A stretch of 20,607 bases of DNA from Promethearchaeota archaeon (GTDB taxonomy: Archaea > Asgardarchaeota > Lokiarchaeia > Sigynarchaeales > SOKP01): NCBI GenBank assembly GCA_016839655.1, contig JAEOTW010000110.1, positions 1-20,607 of the forward strand. The letters run 5' to 3'. The position numbers and the translations under genes were made by a program. Within the stretch, counting starts at the first letter, position 1, and each line of letters begins with the position of its first letter. Below are positions 8,107 through 16,400 of the stretch, piece after piece. The notes below the pieces were generated by a model. It was not told the origin of the DNA, made no database searches, and was given only the letters and a program-made list of their open reading frames with translations.

Positions 8107-8622
8107 TTAATTCTTACCTGTGCTCCCAAATCCCCCTTTTCCTCGTTCAGATTTAGGTAATTCATTTGTTTCAACAAATTTGTAATTATACATTTTTGAT
8201 AAAATAATCTGACAGATTCTTTCACCTTTTTTTAATATAACCTCCTTATTCGAAAGATTTACCACTATTGCCATCCATTCATTTCTGTAACCTGCGTCTA
8301 TCGTACCTGGAGAGTTCACAATTGATAATCCATCCCATAAAGCTAATCCACTTCTAGGAGCAACTTTAAAGTAATACCCTTCTGGAATGGCGGTTGAAAA
8401 TCCTAAGGTACAACCAATTCTCTCAAGTGGTTTTAACGTATATGAATCTGCATCTATGTCAATTAAATCCTTTTTATTATTTTCATGAATTATCTTCTTA
8501 AATCCATTTATTCTTGCGTCAGCACCCGCATCTCCCGGTTTTGATGGGTTTGGGATAACTGTATCCTCTTTTAATTTCTTTATAGGAATTGAAATAGTTT
8601 TGTTGGAATTATTCTTACTCAT
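8107..8622 (-). CDS. dut: dUTP diphosphatase (trimeric dUTPase)
   Basis: 171 residues with all five dUTPase motifs in order: motif 1 D31-A-G-A-D35, motif 2 PRSGLA (89-94), motif 3 GTIDAGYRNEW (106-116; D109 is the catalytic base region and Y112 stacks on uracil), motif 4 GERICQ (133-138) and motif 5 GKGGFGSTG (161-169). The enzyme splits dUTP to dUMP and PPi, keeping uracil out of DNA and feeding dTMP synthesis. A stretch of about 20 residues between motif 1 and the next strand (FKKIIHENNKKDLIDID) is longer than in most bacterial homologues. Motif 3 has the dUTPase rather than the dCTP-deaminase wording. It is divergent from the GNAT-like gene, with 84 bp between the starts. Confidence 0.95.
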   Translation of the reverse strand: MSKNNSNKTISIPIKKLKEDTVIPNPSKPGDAGADARINGFKKIIHENNKKDLIDIDADSYTLKPLERIGCTLGFSTAIPEGYYFKVAPRSGLALWDGLSIVNSPGTIDAGYRNEWMAIVVNLSNKEVILKKGERICQIILSKMYNYKFVETNELPKSERGKGGFGSTGKN

Positions 8623-8673
8623 AATATATCAATTTAAATTATTTTTAGTTTTAAAAAATAATTTTTATTAAAG

Positions 8674-8699
8674 AATAGATATTTTGTTAAATATCTATT
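8674..8699. promoter_or_regulatory. Perfect 11-bp inverted repeat, probable operator
   Basis: AATAGATATTT (8674-8684) and AAATATCTATT (8689-8699) are exact reverse complements around TGTT. The palindrome ends 7 bp before the GTG start at 8707 and lies just after an A/T-only block (8653-8672) that can serve as TATA box, so it would overlap the transcription start of the GNAT-TPR pair. It fits a dimeric repressor site; in RNA it could instead be a hairpin at the 5' end. Confidence 0.5.
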
Positions 8700-8706
8700 T
8701 CCTACG

Positions 8707-9171
8707 GTGAAGATTTTGATAATTATTGATAGATATGATCCTAGAGTTGATAAAGAAGCATTGAAGGGATTATTCAAAGACTTTATTTCAGTTAAATCAT
8801 ATTTTTTCTCTCACTGGGAAAAATTCGAAGAAGAATTGAATCGGAGAACGTTAGACCTTCAATATAGAAATTCTATGGTTGTGGCTAAAGAAGATGGAAA
8901 GATCGTAGGTTTTGGGACGTATACTTTGTTTAGAGATTATTTAGGAAATGACAGAGTCTTACTCCATCAAGTATTAACTAGTAAAGAAGACTCTTTTAAA
9001 AAAGGTATCGAAGAACAAGTAATCCGAGAGTTACAATTATATATTAAAAGATCTCTAAAAATAGATAAAGTATATTTTATTTGTCCTGATTCAGATGGCG
9101 CTTTAAGAAGTCTATTCCTTAAATTGGGAGTGAAAAAGTCAAGATACATCTGGTATGAAAATGAAGTATGA
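8707..9171 (+). CDS. GNAT-like acetyltransferase domain protein
   Basis: 154 residues from GTG 8707; no in-frame ATG precedes residue 57, so the GTG is the sensible start. The middle reads like the GNAT core: a strand pair VVAKEDGKIVGFGTYTLF (about 58-75), then VLLHQVLTSKEDSFKKGIEEQVIREL (about 84-109), where the helix after the CoA-binding loop is expected, then KIDKVYFICP and the C-terminal FLKLGVKKSRYIWYE, which matches the usual end of the fold (LFxKLGF). The R/Q-x-x-G-x-G/A loop itself is not clear, so activity is uncertain. The 3' end overlaps the TPR gene by 17 bp, suggesting coupled translation. No Shine-Dalgarno. Confidence 0.65.
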   Translation: MKILIIIDRYDPRVDKEALKGLFKDFISVKSYFFSHWEKFEEELNRRTLDLQYRNSMVVAKEDGKIVGFGTYTLFRDYLGNDRVLLHQVLTSKEDSFKKGIEEQVIRELQLYIKRSLKIDKVYFICPDSDGALRSLFLKLGVKKSRYIWYENEV

Positions 9172-9679
9172 CACCAAGGATCTTATTGAAAAAGCCATAA
9201 ATTTCAAGAATCAAGAAAAATTTCAAGAAGCTTTAGAAATCTTGGAAAAATTATATAAAACGAACCCTAATTCTGAGGAGATTAAAAATCTCCTAATTAA
9301 CATATTATTCGATTATGGGGGTTATCTCAATGATTATTATACTCAAGGATATAAAGAAGCTAAAAATTGCTTTGAGAGAATTACAGAAATAAATCCCAAT
9401 AACTATAGAGCAGTTTATAATTTAGGTATTGCATACTTCAATTCAGGCCAATTGGATGAAGCTATTAACTACCTACAAAAAGCACTAGAAATAAAGCCGG
9501 ATTATAAGTACTGCCTTTATAACCTAGGTTTAGTCTACGAAGAGATGGAAAGATATGAGGATGCTTTAAAATTCTATGAAAAAGCCATTGAAATTGATCC
9601 TGAATTCTCATATGCATTAACAGCAAGGTCCGAAATGAGGCGAAAATTAGATACCTTAAAACAAATGAATGTAAAGTAA
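9155..9679 (+). CDS. Tetratricopeptide-repeat protein
   Basis: 174 residues, almost entirely TPR. Two clear consensus repeats are at about 88-121 (YRAVYNLGIAYFNSGQLDEA) and 122-155 (YCLYNLGLVYEEMERYEDA), each ending in the xxALEIxP / xxAIEIDP pattern. Two weaker repeats precede them (from about residue 10, and about 45-87 with an extended loop NDYYTQGY). TPR solenoids bind peptides or partner proteins in the cytoplasm. There is no signal peptide or membrane span. ATG 9155 overlaps the end of the GNAT-like gene; ATG 9161 is a possible alternative. The pairing suggests the two products work together, possibly with TPR choosing the target, which is inference. Confidence 0.88.
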   Translation: MKMKYDTKDLIEKAINFKNQEKFQEALEILEKLYKTNPNSEEIKNLLINILFDYGGYLNDYYTQGYKEAKNCFERITEINPNNYRAVYNLGIAYFNSGQLDEAINYLQKALEIKPDYKYCLYNLGLVYEEMERYEDALKFYEKAIEIDPEFSYALTARSEMRRKLDTLKQMNVK

Positions 9680-9703
9680 TCTCTAATAGTTTTAGTACTC
9701 TTT

Positions 9704-9838
9704 CTAATCTGATGTGAATTTCTTATGGAGAGCACAACATATAATGATAATTACTATTGCAATAATCCCCCCAATAATGTATCGCAATACAACAGGATCT
9801 AATAAAAAATCTAAAATTCCACTTGATGACTGAATCAT
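9704..9838 (-). CDS. 44-residue single-span membrane protein
   Basis: ATG at 9838, TAG at 9704. The N-terminal 19 residues are weakly polar (SSSGILDFLLDPVV), followed by one strong membrane segment (YIIGGIIAIVIIIICCAL, about 20-37) and a basic tail HKKFTSD, so the C-terminus probably faces the cytoplasm. A Shine-Dalgarno-like GGGGT ends four bases before the ATG. I do not recognise the family. It is convergent with the TPR gene (24 bp between stops). A 19-bp inverted repeat at 9855-9923 lies 16 bp upstream of the start. Confidence 0.55.
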   Translation of the reverse strand: MIQSSSGILDFLLDPVVLRYIIGGIIAIVIIIICCALHKKFTSD

Positions 9839-9854
9839 AATTACCCCTTTCTTA

Positions 9855-9923
9855 AAATTAATAATTTCAAAATAGAAATCGTCATATTAAAAGTTGACTC
9901 TAAAATTTTGAAATTGTTAATTT
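9855..9923. repeat. Inverted repeat, 19-bp arms, 18 of 19 matching
   Basis: Arms 9855-9873 and 9905-9923 are reverse complements with one mismatch (which would be G-U in plus-strand RNA), around a 31-bp spacer. It sits upstream of the 44-residue membrane-protein gene, in its promoter or 5' leader, and downstream of the dodecin terminator. It could be a pair of operator half-sites or a leader hairpin. Confidence 0.5.
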
Positions 9924-9966
9924 AAATAATCAAATGAAAATGAATTCGTTAATTGAAAAGAATTAG

Positions 9967-9991
9967 AAAAAAAAGAAAAAAAAGAATAAAA
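9967..9991 (-). terminator. Oligo-T terminator after the dodecin locus
   Basis: On the minus strand there are two runs of eight T (9976-9983 and 9967-9974) parted by one C. The tract starts about 11 bp after the TAA at 10002 that closes the C-terminal dodecin fragment, which suggests that the original gene ended at 10002 and not at the premature TGA at 10075. Confidence 0.6.
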
Positions 9992-10001
9992 GTTTAAGAA
10001 G

Positions 10002-10242
10002 TTATCTTTCTAATTGAAAGTTTACTTGAACTCTGACGCGGTAAATAAGCTTTTATTGGACTCTTTTCTCTGAATCAGAGGAGTCTATCAATATCTTCCT
10101 TTACTTTTACATCAGATTCAACAATTTGTATATTTCGTATACCCCTAAGGCTTTTCTTTGCTTCTTCGTAAGCATTTTTCACAGCATCAGCCCAGTTCTT
10201 ATCGCTCGTTGCCACAAGCTGAATTGATTTATATACAGTCAT
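10002..10242 (-). pseudogene. Dodecin, split by a hairpin insertion and frameshift
   Basis: ATG 10242 opens a 55-codon frame (MTVYKSIQLVATSDKNWADA, then AVKNAYEEAKKSLRGI and VESDVKVKED) matching the first strand, helix and second strand of dodecin, the small flavin-storage protein that forms hollow dodecamers. It stops at TGA 10075. The last dodecin strand is then found in the +1 frame at 10052-10002 (KLIYRVRVQVNFQLER, TAA). Joining residue 52 or so directly to that segment gives a normal-length dodecin of about 70 residues. The extra bases between (about 34) are mostly a hairpin (10059-10085). A TATA-like promoter upstream and T-tract terminator downstream are intact. It is either a recently broken gene, a truncated but expressed 55-residue product, or, less likely, a recoded gene. 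Confidence 0.75.
10059..10085. repeat. Hairpin insertion inside dodecin
   Basis: On the plus strand: GACTC (10059-10063), TTTT, CTCTGA-A-TCAGAG (10068-10080), GAGTC (10081-10085). The two nested arms pair completely except for the TTTT bulge and a one-base loop. It coincides with the extra bases that interrupt the dodecin reading frame and it contains the premature TGA. No other copy is seen in the window. Confidence 0.6.
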
Positions 10243-10290
10243 TTTAATTTCACTTTCATTTTAATTTCTTTGTAAGATAATTTGTTATAG

Positions 10291-10308
10291 GTTAATATAT
10301 AAATATTT
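10291..10308 (-). promoter_or_regulatory. TATA-like promoter of the dodecin gene
   Basis: On the minus strand the block reads AAATATTTATATATTAAC, centred about 57 bp upstream of the ATG at 10242. Transcription would start near 10272, leaving a leader of about 30 nt. Position and composition only. Confidence 0.45.
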
Positions 10309-10362
10309 CTAAGAGAAGGATTAACTTCAATGCTCTAAAAGTATTTAAAAAATTAGAGAGAG

Positions 10363-10386
10363 AATGGGAAAAAAAATGTAAAAAAT
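10363..10386 (-). terminator. Oligo-T terminator after the thiolase gene
   Basis: Minus-strand runs of six T (10380-10385) and eight T (10369-10376) lie 21-38 bp beyond the thiolase stop at 10407, before the dodecin promoter. They separate the two transcription units. Confidence 0.5.
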
Positions 10387-10406
10387 ATTAAATTTTAAAA
10401 TTTTGA

Positions 10407-11747
10407 TTATGCACTTAGATTTTCTAATAATACGGCAACTCCCTGTCCGCCGCCAACGCAAGCGTTAGCAATCCCGTATTTTCCATTTTTATGTTTCAAA
10501 ATACGACCAAGAGTACCAATTAACCGGCACATTGTAGCACCTAATGGATGACCAATTGCAGTGGAGCCACCCATTACATTCACTTTTTCCTCGGGAATAT
10601 TAAGTTTATCCATGCAATTTAAAGCAACAATTGTAAATGCCTCGTTAATTTCCCAGAAGTCTATTTGATCCGCTGTTAATCCTGCGTGTTTCAATGCCAT
10701 TTGAGAGGCGGGAACAGGACCACGTCCCATTACTGTGGGATCCACTCCGGCAAATCCAATAGAAACTACTTTTGTTAAAGGTTCAATGTTTCTCTTCTCC
10801 GCTTCTTTAGCATCCATTAATACACATGCTGTAGCACCAGCATTTAAGGGAGAAGCATTTCCTGCGGTAATTACACCATTTTTATGACCTACAAATTCTT
10901 CATACCCTTTTCGACCAAGTTCTTGTCCAGCAGCTGTTTTTTTGACAAAAGATGGTTTGGAAACAGGCCTTAATCCTGCAACAGATTCAAGTGTGGATTT
11001 CCTAGCGGCCATATCTTTATCCACCATTAGAGGTTCTTCAACATTACCTTCTACATGTCCTTCGATTGGAATAATTTCTCCTCCATTTACACCAGAAGTA
11101 AACCATTTTTCCTCTTGACTTTGGATGGTTAGATTATGTGCTCTAACGCCAAACTTGTCCATGTCTTCTTTTGTGAATGTTGGGATTTCTTCCTCAAATA
11201 GTTTTTGAGCTGTTTGAAGCATATCGGTTGCTATAAGTACATCATATTTAGCTTTTCGTCCAAATTCAGGGATATAAAAAGGCGAATCTTTACTAGCAAT
11301 TCCGAGGTTTGGTTTAATATGCGGATTTGCTATTCCCATTACCTCACGGGTTAAATGTTCCATTCCCGTTGACACCACACACTTACTATAACCAGCTGCA
11401 ATCTCCAGAAACCCTAAATGAAATCCTGCTGCTGCTGATCCACATTGCTTATCTAGAAATACACAAGAAGTTTTTAGTTCCATACCTGCAAACCAAGTAG
11501 GGAATTTCCCTCCATAAGTCCATTGTTCTCCCACACCAAAAGCACTCCCAACTGTAAATTCATCGATATCTTTTGTTTCAATACCTTTGTTTGCCAATCT
11601 ATTTGCAAACATATCTTTCAATAAAAGGGTAAGTAGCTCATCTCCTCTAATTTCTCCAAAAACGTCTCTTTCTGGTTGACGAGGTCTCGATCGAGAGAAT
11701 GCGGTTCGTGCATAATCTACTAGCCATACTTCGTTTAATTCCACCAT
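10407..11747 (-). CDS. Thiolase (acetyl-CoA C-acyltransferase family)
   Basis: 446 residues from ATG 11747. The nucleophilic cysteine is C102 in QCGSAAAG. The C-terminal domain has N368-E-A-F (NEAF), H400 in GGSTAIGHPLGA and the acid/base cysteine C430 in ANACVGGGQG. All four active-site blocks of true thiolases are thus present, unlike the SCP-x-like thiolase folds often found with DUF35 in archaea. At 446 residues it is longer than the usual 390-400, the extra mainly between about 140 and 270. The enzyme joins or splits acyl-CoA and acetyl-CoA in fatty-acid or acetoacetyl-CoA metabolism; the direction is not shown. No hydroxyacyl-CoA dehydrogenase or HMG-CoA synthase gene is adjacent. It forms its own transcription unit. 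Confidence 0.93.
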   Translation of the reverse strand: MVELNEVWLVDYARTAFSRSRPRQPERDVFGEIRGDELLTLLLKDMFANRLANKGIETKDIDEFTVGSAFGVGEQWTYGGKFPTWFAGMELKTSCVFLDKQCGSAAAGFHLGFLEIAAGYSKCVVSTGMEHLTREVMGIANPHIKPNLGIASKDSPFYIPEFGRKAKYDVLIATDMLQTAQKLFEEEIPTFTKEDMDKFGVRAHNLTIQSQEEKWFTSGVNGGEIIPIEGHVEGNVEEPLMVDKDMAARKSTLESVAGLRPVSKPSFVKKTAAGQELGRKGYEEFVGHKNGVITAGNASPLNAGATACVLMDAKEAEKRNIEPLTKVVSIGFAGVDPTVMGRGPVPASQMALKHAGLTADQIDFWEINEAFTIVALNCMDKLNIPEEKVNVMGGSTAIGHPLGATMCRLIGTLGRILKHKNGKYGIANACVGGGQGVAVLLENLSA

Positions 11748-11869
11748 TATTAAATCACTTTTGATTAATCTTCATAAGTTTAATTTTTAATTAGGTTATT
11801 GAATTTATCCCAGAAATTAAAATTTGTGATATTTGAAAAGAACTTTAGGTGTTTTATTAATATAGATCT

Positions 11870-12148
11870 ATGAGGAAAGGGATTAAATTTTAAATTCCAA
11901 AAAAAATATCTTATCTTATTAAACATCATGAGTTTTATTATCAAGGAATCTTTTCAGCAATACTCGGTATTGCTTTAATAATAGGAGGAATTATTTTAAT
12001 TATTTTTCATGATAAAGGTTCATTTTCAGTCCCACCCGAAACTATTCTACAGACGGGAATTATGTTCATTATTGCAGGAATACTCATTTTAGTATTTACA
12101 AAGAAATCAATTGACTTATATAAAAAAAGAGGGGATCCAGTTTACTAA
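11870..12148 (+). pseudogene. Two-span small membrane protein with an in-frame stop at codon 8
   Basis: From ATG 11870 the frame reads MRKGIKF, then TAA (11891-11893), then 84 further sense codons to TAA 12148. The later part is clearly coding-like: IPKKISYLIKHHEFYYQ, a membrane span (IFSAILGIALIIGGIILIIF), a short loop FHDKGSFSVPPETILQ, a second span (TGIMFIIAGILILVF) and a basic tail TKKSIDLYKKRGDPVY. No ATG, GTG or TTG lies between the stop and the first span. Either the gene is inactivated by a nonsense mutation or it starts at ATT right after the stop (11894). It is followed by a T-rich terminator. Family not recognised. Confidence 0.5.
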
Positions 12149-12160
12149 GGCCTTGATTTA

Positions 12161-12181
12161 ACATTTCTTTTGGGTTTTTTT
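12161..12181 (+). terminator. T-rich terminator
   Basis: Within 35 bp after the TAA at 12148 the plus strand has TTTCTTTTGGG and then seven T. This fits an archaeal U-tract terminator for the small membrane ORF, and separates it from purE. Confidence 0.45.
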
Positions 12182-12327
12182 GAATTTTCTTTAGTAAAAT
12201 CTCTAAAATGATTAACTTCGGAAGGTAAACAGAAAGAAACGATACTAATCAATATTAAATTAATGTATATTGTTATTAATACAAAATTAATAAAATGCTT
12301 AATAGTAGTGAAAACTTTACATTTATT

Positions 12328-12729
12328 ATGAGTGAAAAAGTTGATGTAGCTGTTGTAGCCGGAAGTACCTCTGATGAGGATGTCTATAATAAAGCAATTA
12401 AAGTTCTAAAAGAAAATGATATCCTATATGAGTTAAAAATACTTTCAGCTCATAGAGATCCTGAAAAATTAGATGAGTATTTAAAATCATCTAAAGCCTT
12501 AATCTATATTGCTGTAGCGGGATTATCTGCTGCTTTACCTGGAGTTATAGCTTCAAAGACAAATAAACCTGTTATTGGTGTGCCAGTAAGTGCAAAATTG
12601 GGAGGATTAGATGCATTATTATCAATCGCCCAAATGCCCCCGAGAGTTCCTGTTGGATGTGTGGGTATCGATAGGGGCGAAAATGCTGCATATTTAGCAA
12701 TAAGGATTTTAAATTTATTTAAAAAATAA
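12328..12729 (+). CDS. purE: PurE: N5-CAIR mutase / AIR carboxylase family
   Basis: 133 residues from ATG 12328, preferred because its TTATTATGAGT context matches other starts here; ATG 12295, in frame, would add 11 residues. The PurE signatures are present: [12 protein letters not shown] near the start (ribonucleotide phosphate loop), SAHRDP (catalytic histidine), [20 protein letters not shown] and [13 protein letters not shown]. It acts in purine synthesis, converting N5-CAIR to CAIR (class I) or carboxylating AIR (class II). The order is class I-like, but the end ([18 protein letters not shown]) departs from the common GGVPVATVAI wording, so the class is not settled; no purK or purC is adjacent. 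It ends 7 bp before rpiA, so the two are probably co-transcribed, linking purine and ribose-5-phosphate supply. Confidence 0.9.
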   Translation: MSEKVDVAVVAGSTSDEDVYNKAIKVLKENDILYELKILSAHRDPEKLDEYLKSSKALIYIAVAGLSAALPGVIASKTNKPVIGVPVSAKLGGLDALLSIAQMPPRVPVGCVGIDRGENAAYLAIRILNLFKK

Positions 12730-12736
12730 AGATTCG

Positions 12737-13453
12737 GTGTATTATTTGACTGATGATTTAATTGAATTAGGGAAAAAAAAGGCTGCTATTAATGCTGTAG
12801 AAGAAAATATTAAAGAAAACATGATTGTCGGAATTGGAAGTGGATCAACTGTTGTCTATGCAGTTCAAAAATTAGGTGAACTAAATAAAGAAAAATCTCT
12901 GAATTTAAAATGTATTCCAAGCTCATTTCAAGCTTATCAATTAATTGTAGAAAATGGTTTAGATTTAGTATCGCTAGAACAATTTCCAGAGATCGACATA
13001 GATTTTGATGGAGCAGATGAGGTAGATAACGAGCTTAATCTTATTAAAGGTGGGGGAGGTTGTTTGGTACAAGAGAAAATTTTAGCTTCAAATTCGAAAA
13101 AATTAATCATTATAGTGGATTTTAGGAAAAATTCAGGAAAACTTGGAAGAAATTGGAAAAAGGGAGTTCCAATAGAGGTAGTTCCAATGGCTTATTTTCC
13201 AATTATGACAAAATTTAAAAATTTAGGTGGAACTCCGATACTTCGAATGGCTCAATCAAAAAGCGGGCCCTTAATTACAGATAATGGAAATTTTATAATT
13301 GATGTAGATTTCGGAGAAATAGATAAACCTCTAGAACTTAATCGTAAAATTAAGAATATCCCTGGGGTAGTTGATACTGGTTTTTTTATAGAAATGGCAT
13401 CTAAAGTGTATGTTGGAACACGCAATGGAGATGTAATAATTTTAGAAAAATAA
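12737..13453 (+). CDS. rpiA: Ribose-5-phosphate isomerase A
   Basis: 238 residues from GTG 12737. Signatures: GIGSGST (32-38, phosphate loop), SSFQAY (62-67), DGADEVD (91-97) and KGGGG (104-108) followed by QEK. By analogy with E. coli RpiA the catalytic set is D91, D94, K104 and E113. VPIEVVPMA follows at about 144-152. The enzyme interconverts ribose-5-phosphate and ribulose-5-phosphate; in archaea lacking the oxidative pentose pathway it supplies ribose for nucleotides, which suits its place right after purE. It is convergent with the protease gene, six bases between the stops. Confidence 0.95.
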   Translation: MYYLTDDLIELGKKKAAINAVEENIKENMIVGIGSGSTVVYAVQKLGELNKEKSLNLKCIPSSFQAYQLIVENGLDLVSLEQFPEIDIDFDGADEVDNELNLIKGGGGCLVQEKILASNSKKLIIIVDFRKNSGKLGRNWKKGVPIEVVPMAYFPIMTKFKNLGGTPILRMAQSKSGPLITDNGNFIIDVDFGEIDKPLELNRKIKNIPGVVDTGFFIEMASKVYVGTRNGDVIILEK

Positions 13454-13459
13454 AAAGGA

Positions 13460-16400
13460 TTATTTATTATTAGAAATTTCCTTTTCGTCATCTTGTTTTT
13501 CTTCATCTTGCTGAAAAAATTCAAGACTCTCTCCACAGCGAGGACAAAACTTTTTTGGTGTCTTAAGTGGGTCTCCACAGAAAGGACAATAAAATGAAGC
13601 TCCAACTGAGGATATTGATTCTGGAACCACATATTGTTCCTCTCGAGGTTCGTCATATGAAGGTCCGTAATAACGATCTTCATATGTAGGTCGGATCTGA
13701 GGTGTTCTTGGATATTTCTTCTTTCTAGCATAATAAACGAATAAACTAACCACTCCTAAGAGAGCTAATATTGAAACTATAATTATTATTATCATTGAAA
13801 AATCAATTGGAGGTTCTGAGATTATTAGAATAATAAGGAATTCATCAGTTCCTCCTTCACTATCATACACAGTAATATAAAATATACTTAAATACCCTTC
13901 ACTCGTGTTGAAGTTAAATCCTGGTGCTGTTGAAACTGCTTGTATCCCTGTTATAGAGTTAAATAGCATAGTATCTGGAATAATAAAAGTACCTTCATAT
14001 TTTCCTGATGAAGATTCATAATTTAGTTCAGCTACCTCATTTGTATGAGGAGGAATTAAAAATATGTAGTTATCATCAGAGGTAGAACATATAAATAAGT
14101 TTACAAATACTCTCATTTCAGAACTTGAATCTTCATAATTTACCGAATCTCTCACATTTACAGCAAAATTAAAGTAATCTCCCTGAGTTGCGGTATATAC
14201 ATAAGATCCATCATCAGATTCAGTCTCATCAAAAAAAACATCAGCATAACCTAATAAATTAAAACTAGAACTTGTCTTTTGAATTAAAGGAGGGTTATTG
14301 ACAATTTCAAAAGCATATCTAGGTGAATGTGGATTAGAATAGTTTGAGTTTACAGGCACAACGTAATAGATCCCGTATCCTGATGGATCTGAAGTAGCAG
14401 GATCAAAATTATAACTATAAATATTAAGAGCTTGATGAGCGAGTAAAATGGTTTGATTAATAGACTTTTTCGAGTTATAAAATGAATGGGAATATATTGA
14501 AAGGTATCCCTTTATATTTCCGTAAGTTGAGGCATCCATTTCAGCTTCTAAATCAGTTGAGACCCCAGATGCTCTTGTTACCGAGGGATTATCACTTGAT
14601 AATTCAATAATCTGTGGTACTTTACTCTTATCAAAGTAAAGTAATTTAGATTCTTTAATATAGCTATTTGTACCAATAGTAAGATTTACTTCAATAAAAT
14701 AAGGCTTATAACTTGGAAAGGGTAAGTTAAATGTATTATTAAAATAAACCCCATTATCTGAAAATGTTATATTCATTTTAACTATGTTCGAGTATGTAGA
14801 ATTTTTAATGATTATTTTTAATGAATCATAATCTGATAGTGTTATTGGAGAATTGGAAGATTGATTCTTTAAATAAATGTGTAAATCGATTTTTGAATTG
14901 ACTATACGATAATTATTTAACTTGGTATTAATAGAAACACGATCTTCTGGTAAAAATAAATCCATTAGGTTATTTAACATATTAAAATGATCTTGACTAT
15001 AATTTAGTGATTGATAATTATAATACATCCAATGTAAATCTCCAAACGCTACAACGTTCCCTTTTCCTTGAGAGGTCCCATTATATAATGCAACTACAGT
15101 ATTATTATTTATTGTAGCTACTGATTTAGAATTACCCGAAACAGTAAAGCTATTACCGTATTTCCAATAAATATTATTTACATTATTAAAAAGCTTATTA
15201 TTGATGAAATTTGTAATATTTTGCGCATTCACGCTAGTTCCTAGCCCCAACCAGTTATCATCCATAATGTTTTCTTCATTTATTTGAATATCCACATTTA
15301 ATTTTGAGAATAAATAGTTAAGGTTTTCAATGGCTAAATTTTGATAACGGGTTCCAAGAAAAAATAAATTACCTCCATTTTCAAAATAATCTTTCAAATT
15401 ATTTATTTCCAAAGTGCTATATGGAAGGATAGGGCTTTGTAAAACTACTAGATCATATTGAGCTAATCTTTCCTCTGTCAGGATTGAATTATTGAAGTTT
15501 TTATTATAATCTGGAGTCCAGTATTCCATATTATAGTCAATAGATACATTTCTTTTAGTAAGATCTGCCATAGCTTCATAAAATCCCATTTGATAGAATT
15601 TTGAGATTTCTGGAAACCAATCATTCAATCCATGATATGATTCCATTAAGATTTTAAATTCTGGTATTCGTATATTCAAACCAACATTAACAGTATCGTA
15701 TAATTCTCCATCTACAGTTAGGTTAATCTGGAAATTTCTTGTTCCCGGTAAAGCATCGTCAGTAATTTCTATATCCAATTCTAAAAAACTTACTCCAATT
15801 TCAGAGTAATAAGGTAGAAATATATCATATGCAATTTTAACTCCTTGAATGTCATTAGGAATTTCAATATCGTATGTCGTACTATTACCCGAAATTACTG
15901 TTAAATTAAATTTTTGATGATCTCCTGGAAAGTTTAATAAATCATAAGGCTTAACTGGAATTATATCTGGATAAATTTTCACAATATCATTAATATCTGT
16001 AAGGCTTTGATTTATATTGTTTAAATAATCAAGAGAGGCACTTACATTAATTAATCCTGCACCAGATTTAAGATAATCATCATCACTATCATTAGTGAGC
16101 TTTCTAGCACCTTCAATTAGGGCAATTCTAGCAGTTTCTGGTGTAATTCCTGGATAAGCCTCTAACAAAATCGCCAATGCTCCAGCAACTATAGGACATG
16201 ACATACTAGTTCCACTGAGAGGAATGTAATCTACATCCCCAGCAAAATCGAAAAAATCTCCGATAAACCGTTTCTCCTCTGAGATAATCGAATTTGGTGC
16301 TTCAGTAGATATAATGTTTACTCCAGGCGCAACTACGTCGGGATATCCTATATATCTATAAGTTGGCCCCCAACTACTAAATGATGCCAACTCATCATTC

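Noticed and set aside
8967..9149. 60-codon minus-strand open frame inside the GNAT-like gene
   Set aside because: Antisense shadow without start signals; the plus-strand gene has better codon use and neighbour overlap.
13252..13731. 159-codon minus-strand open frame across the rpiA end and protease end
   Set aside because: It lies antisense to rpiA and out of frame with the protease, both of which have clear family motifs.
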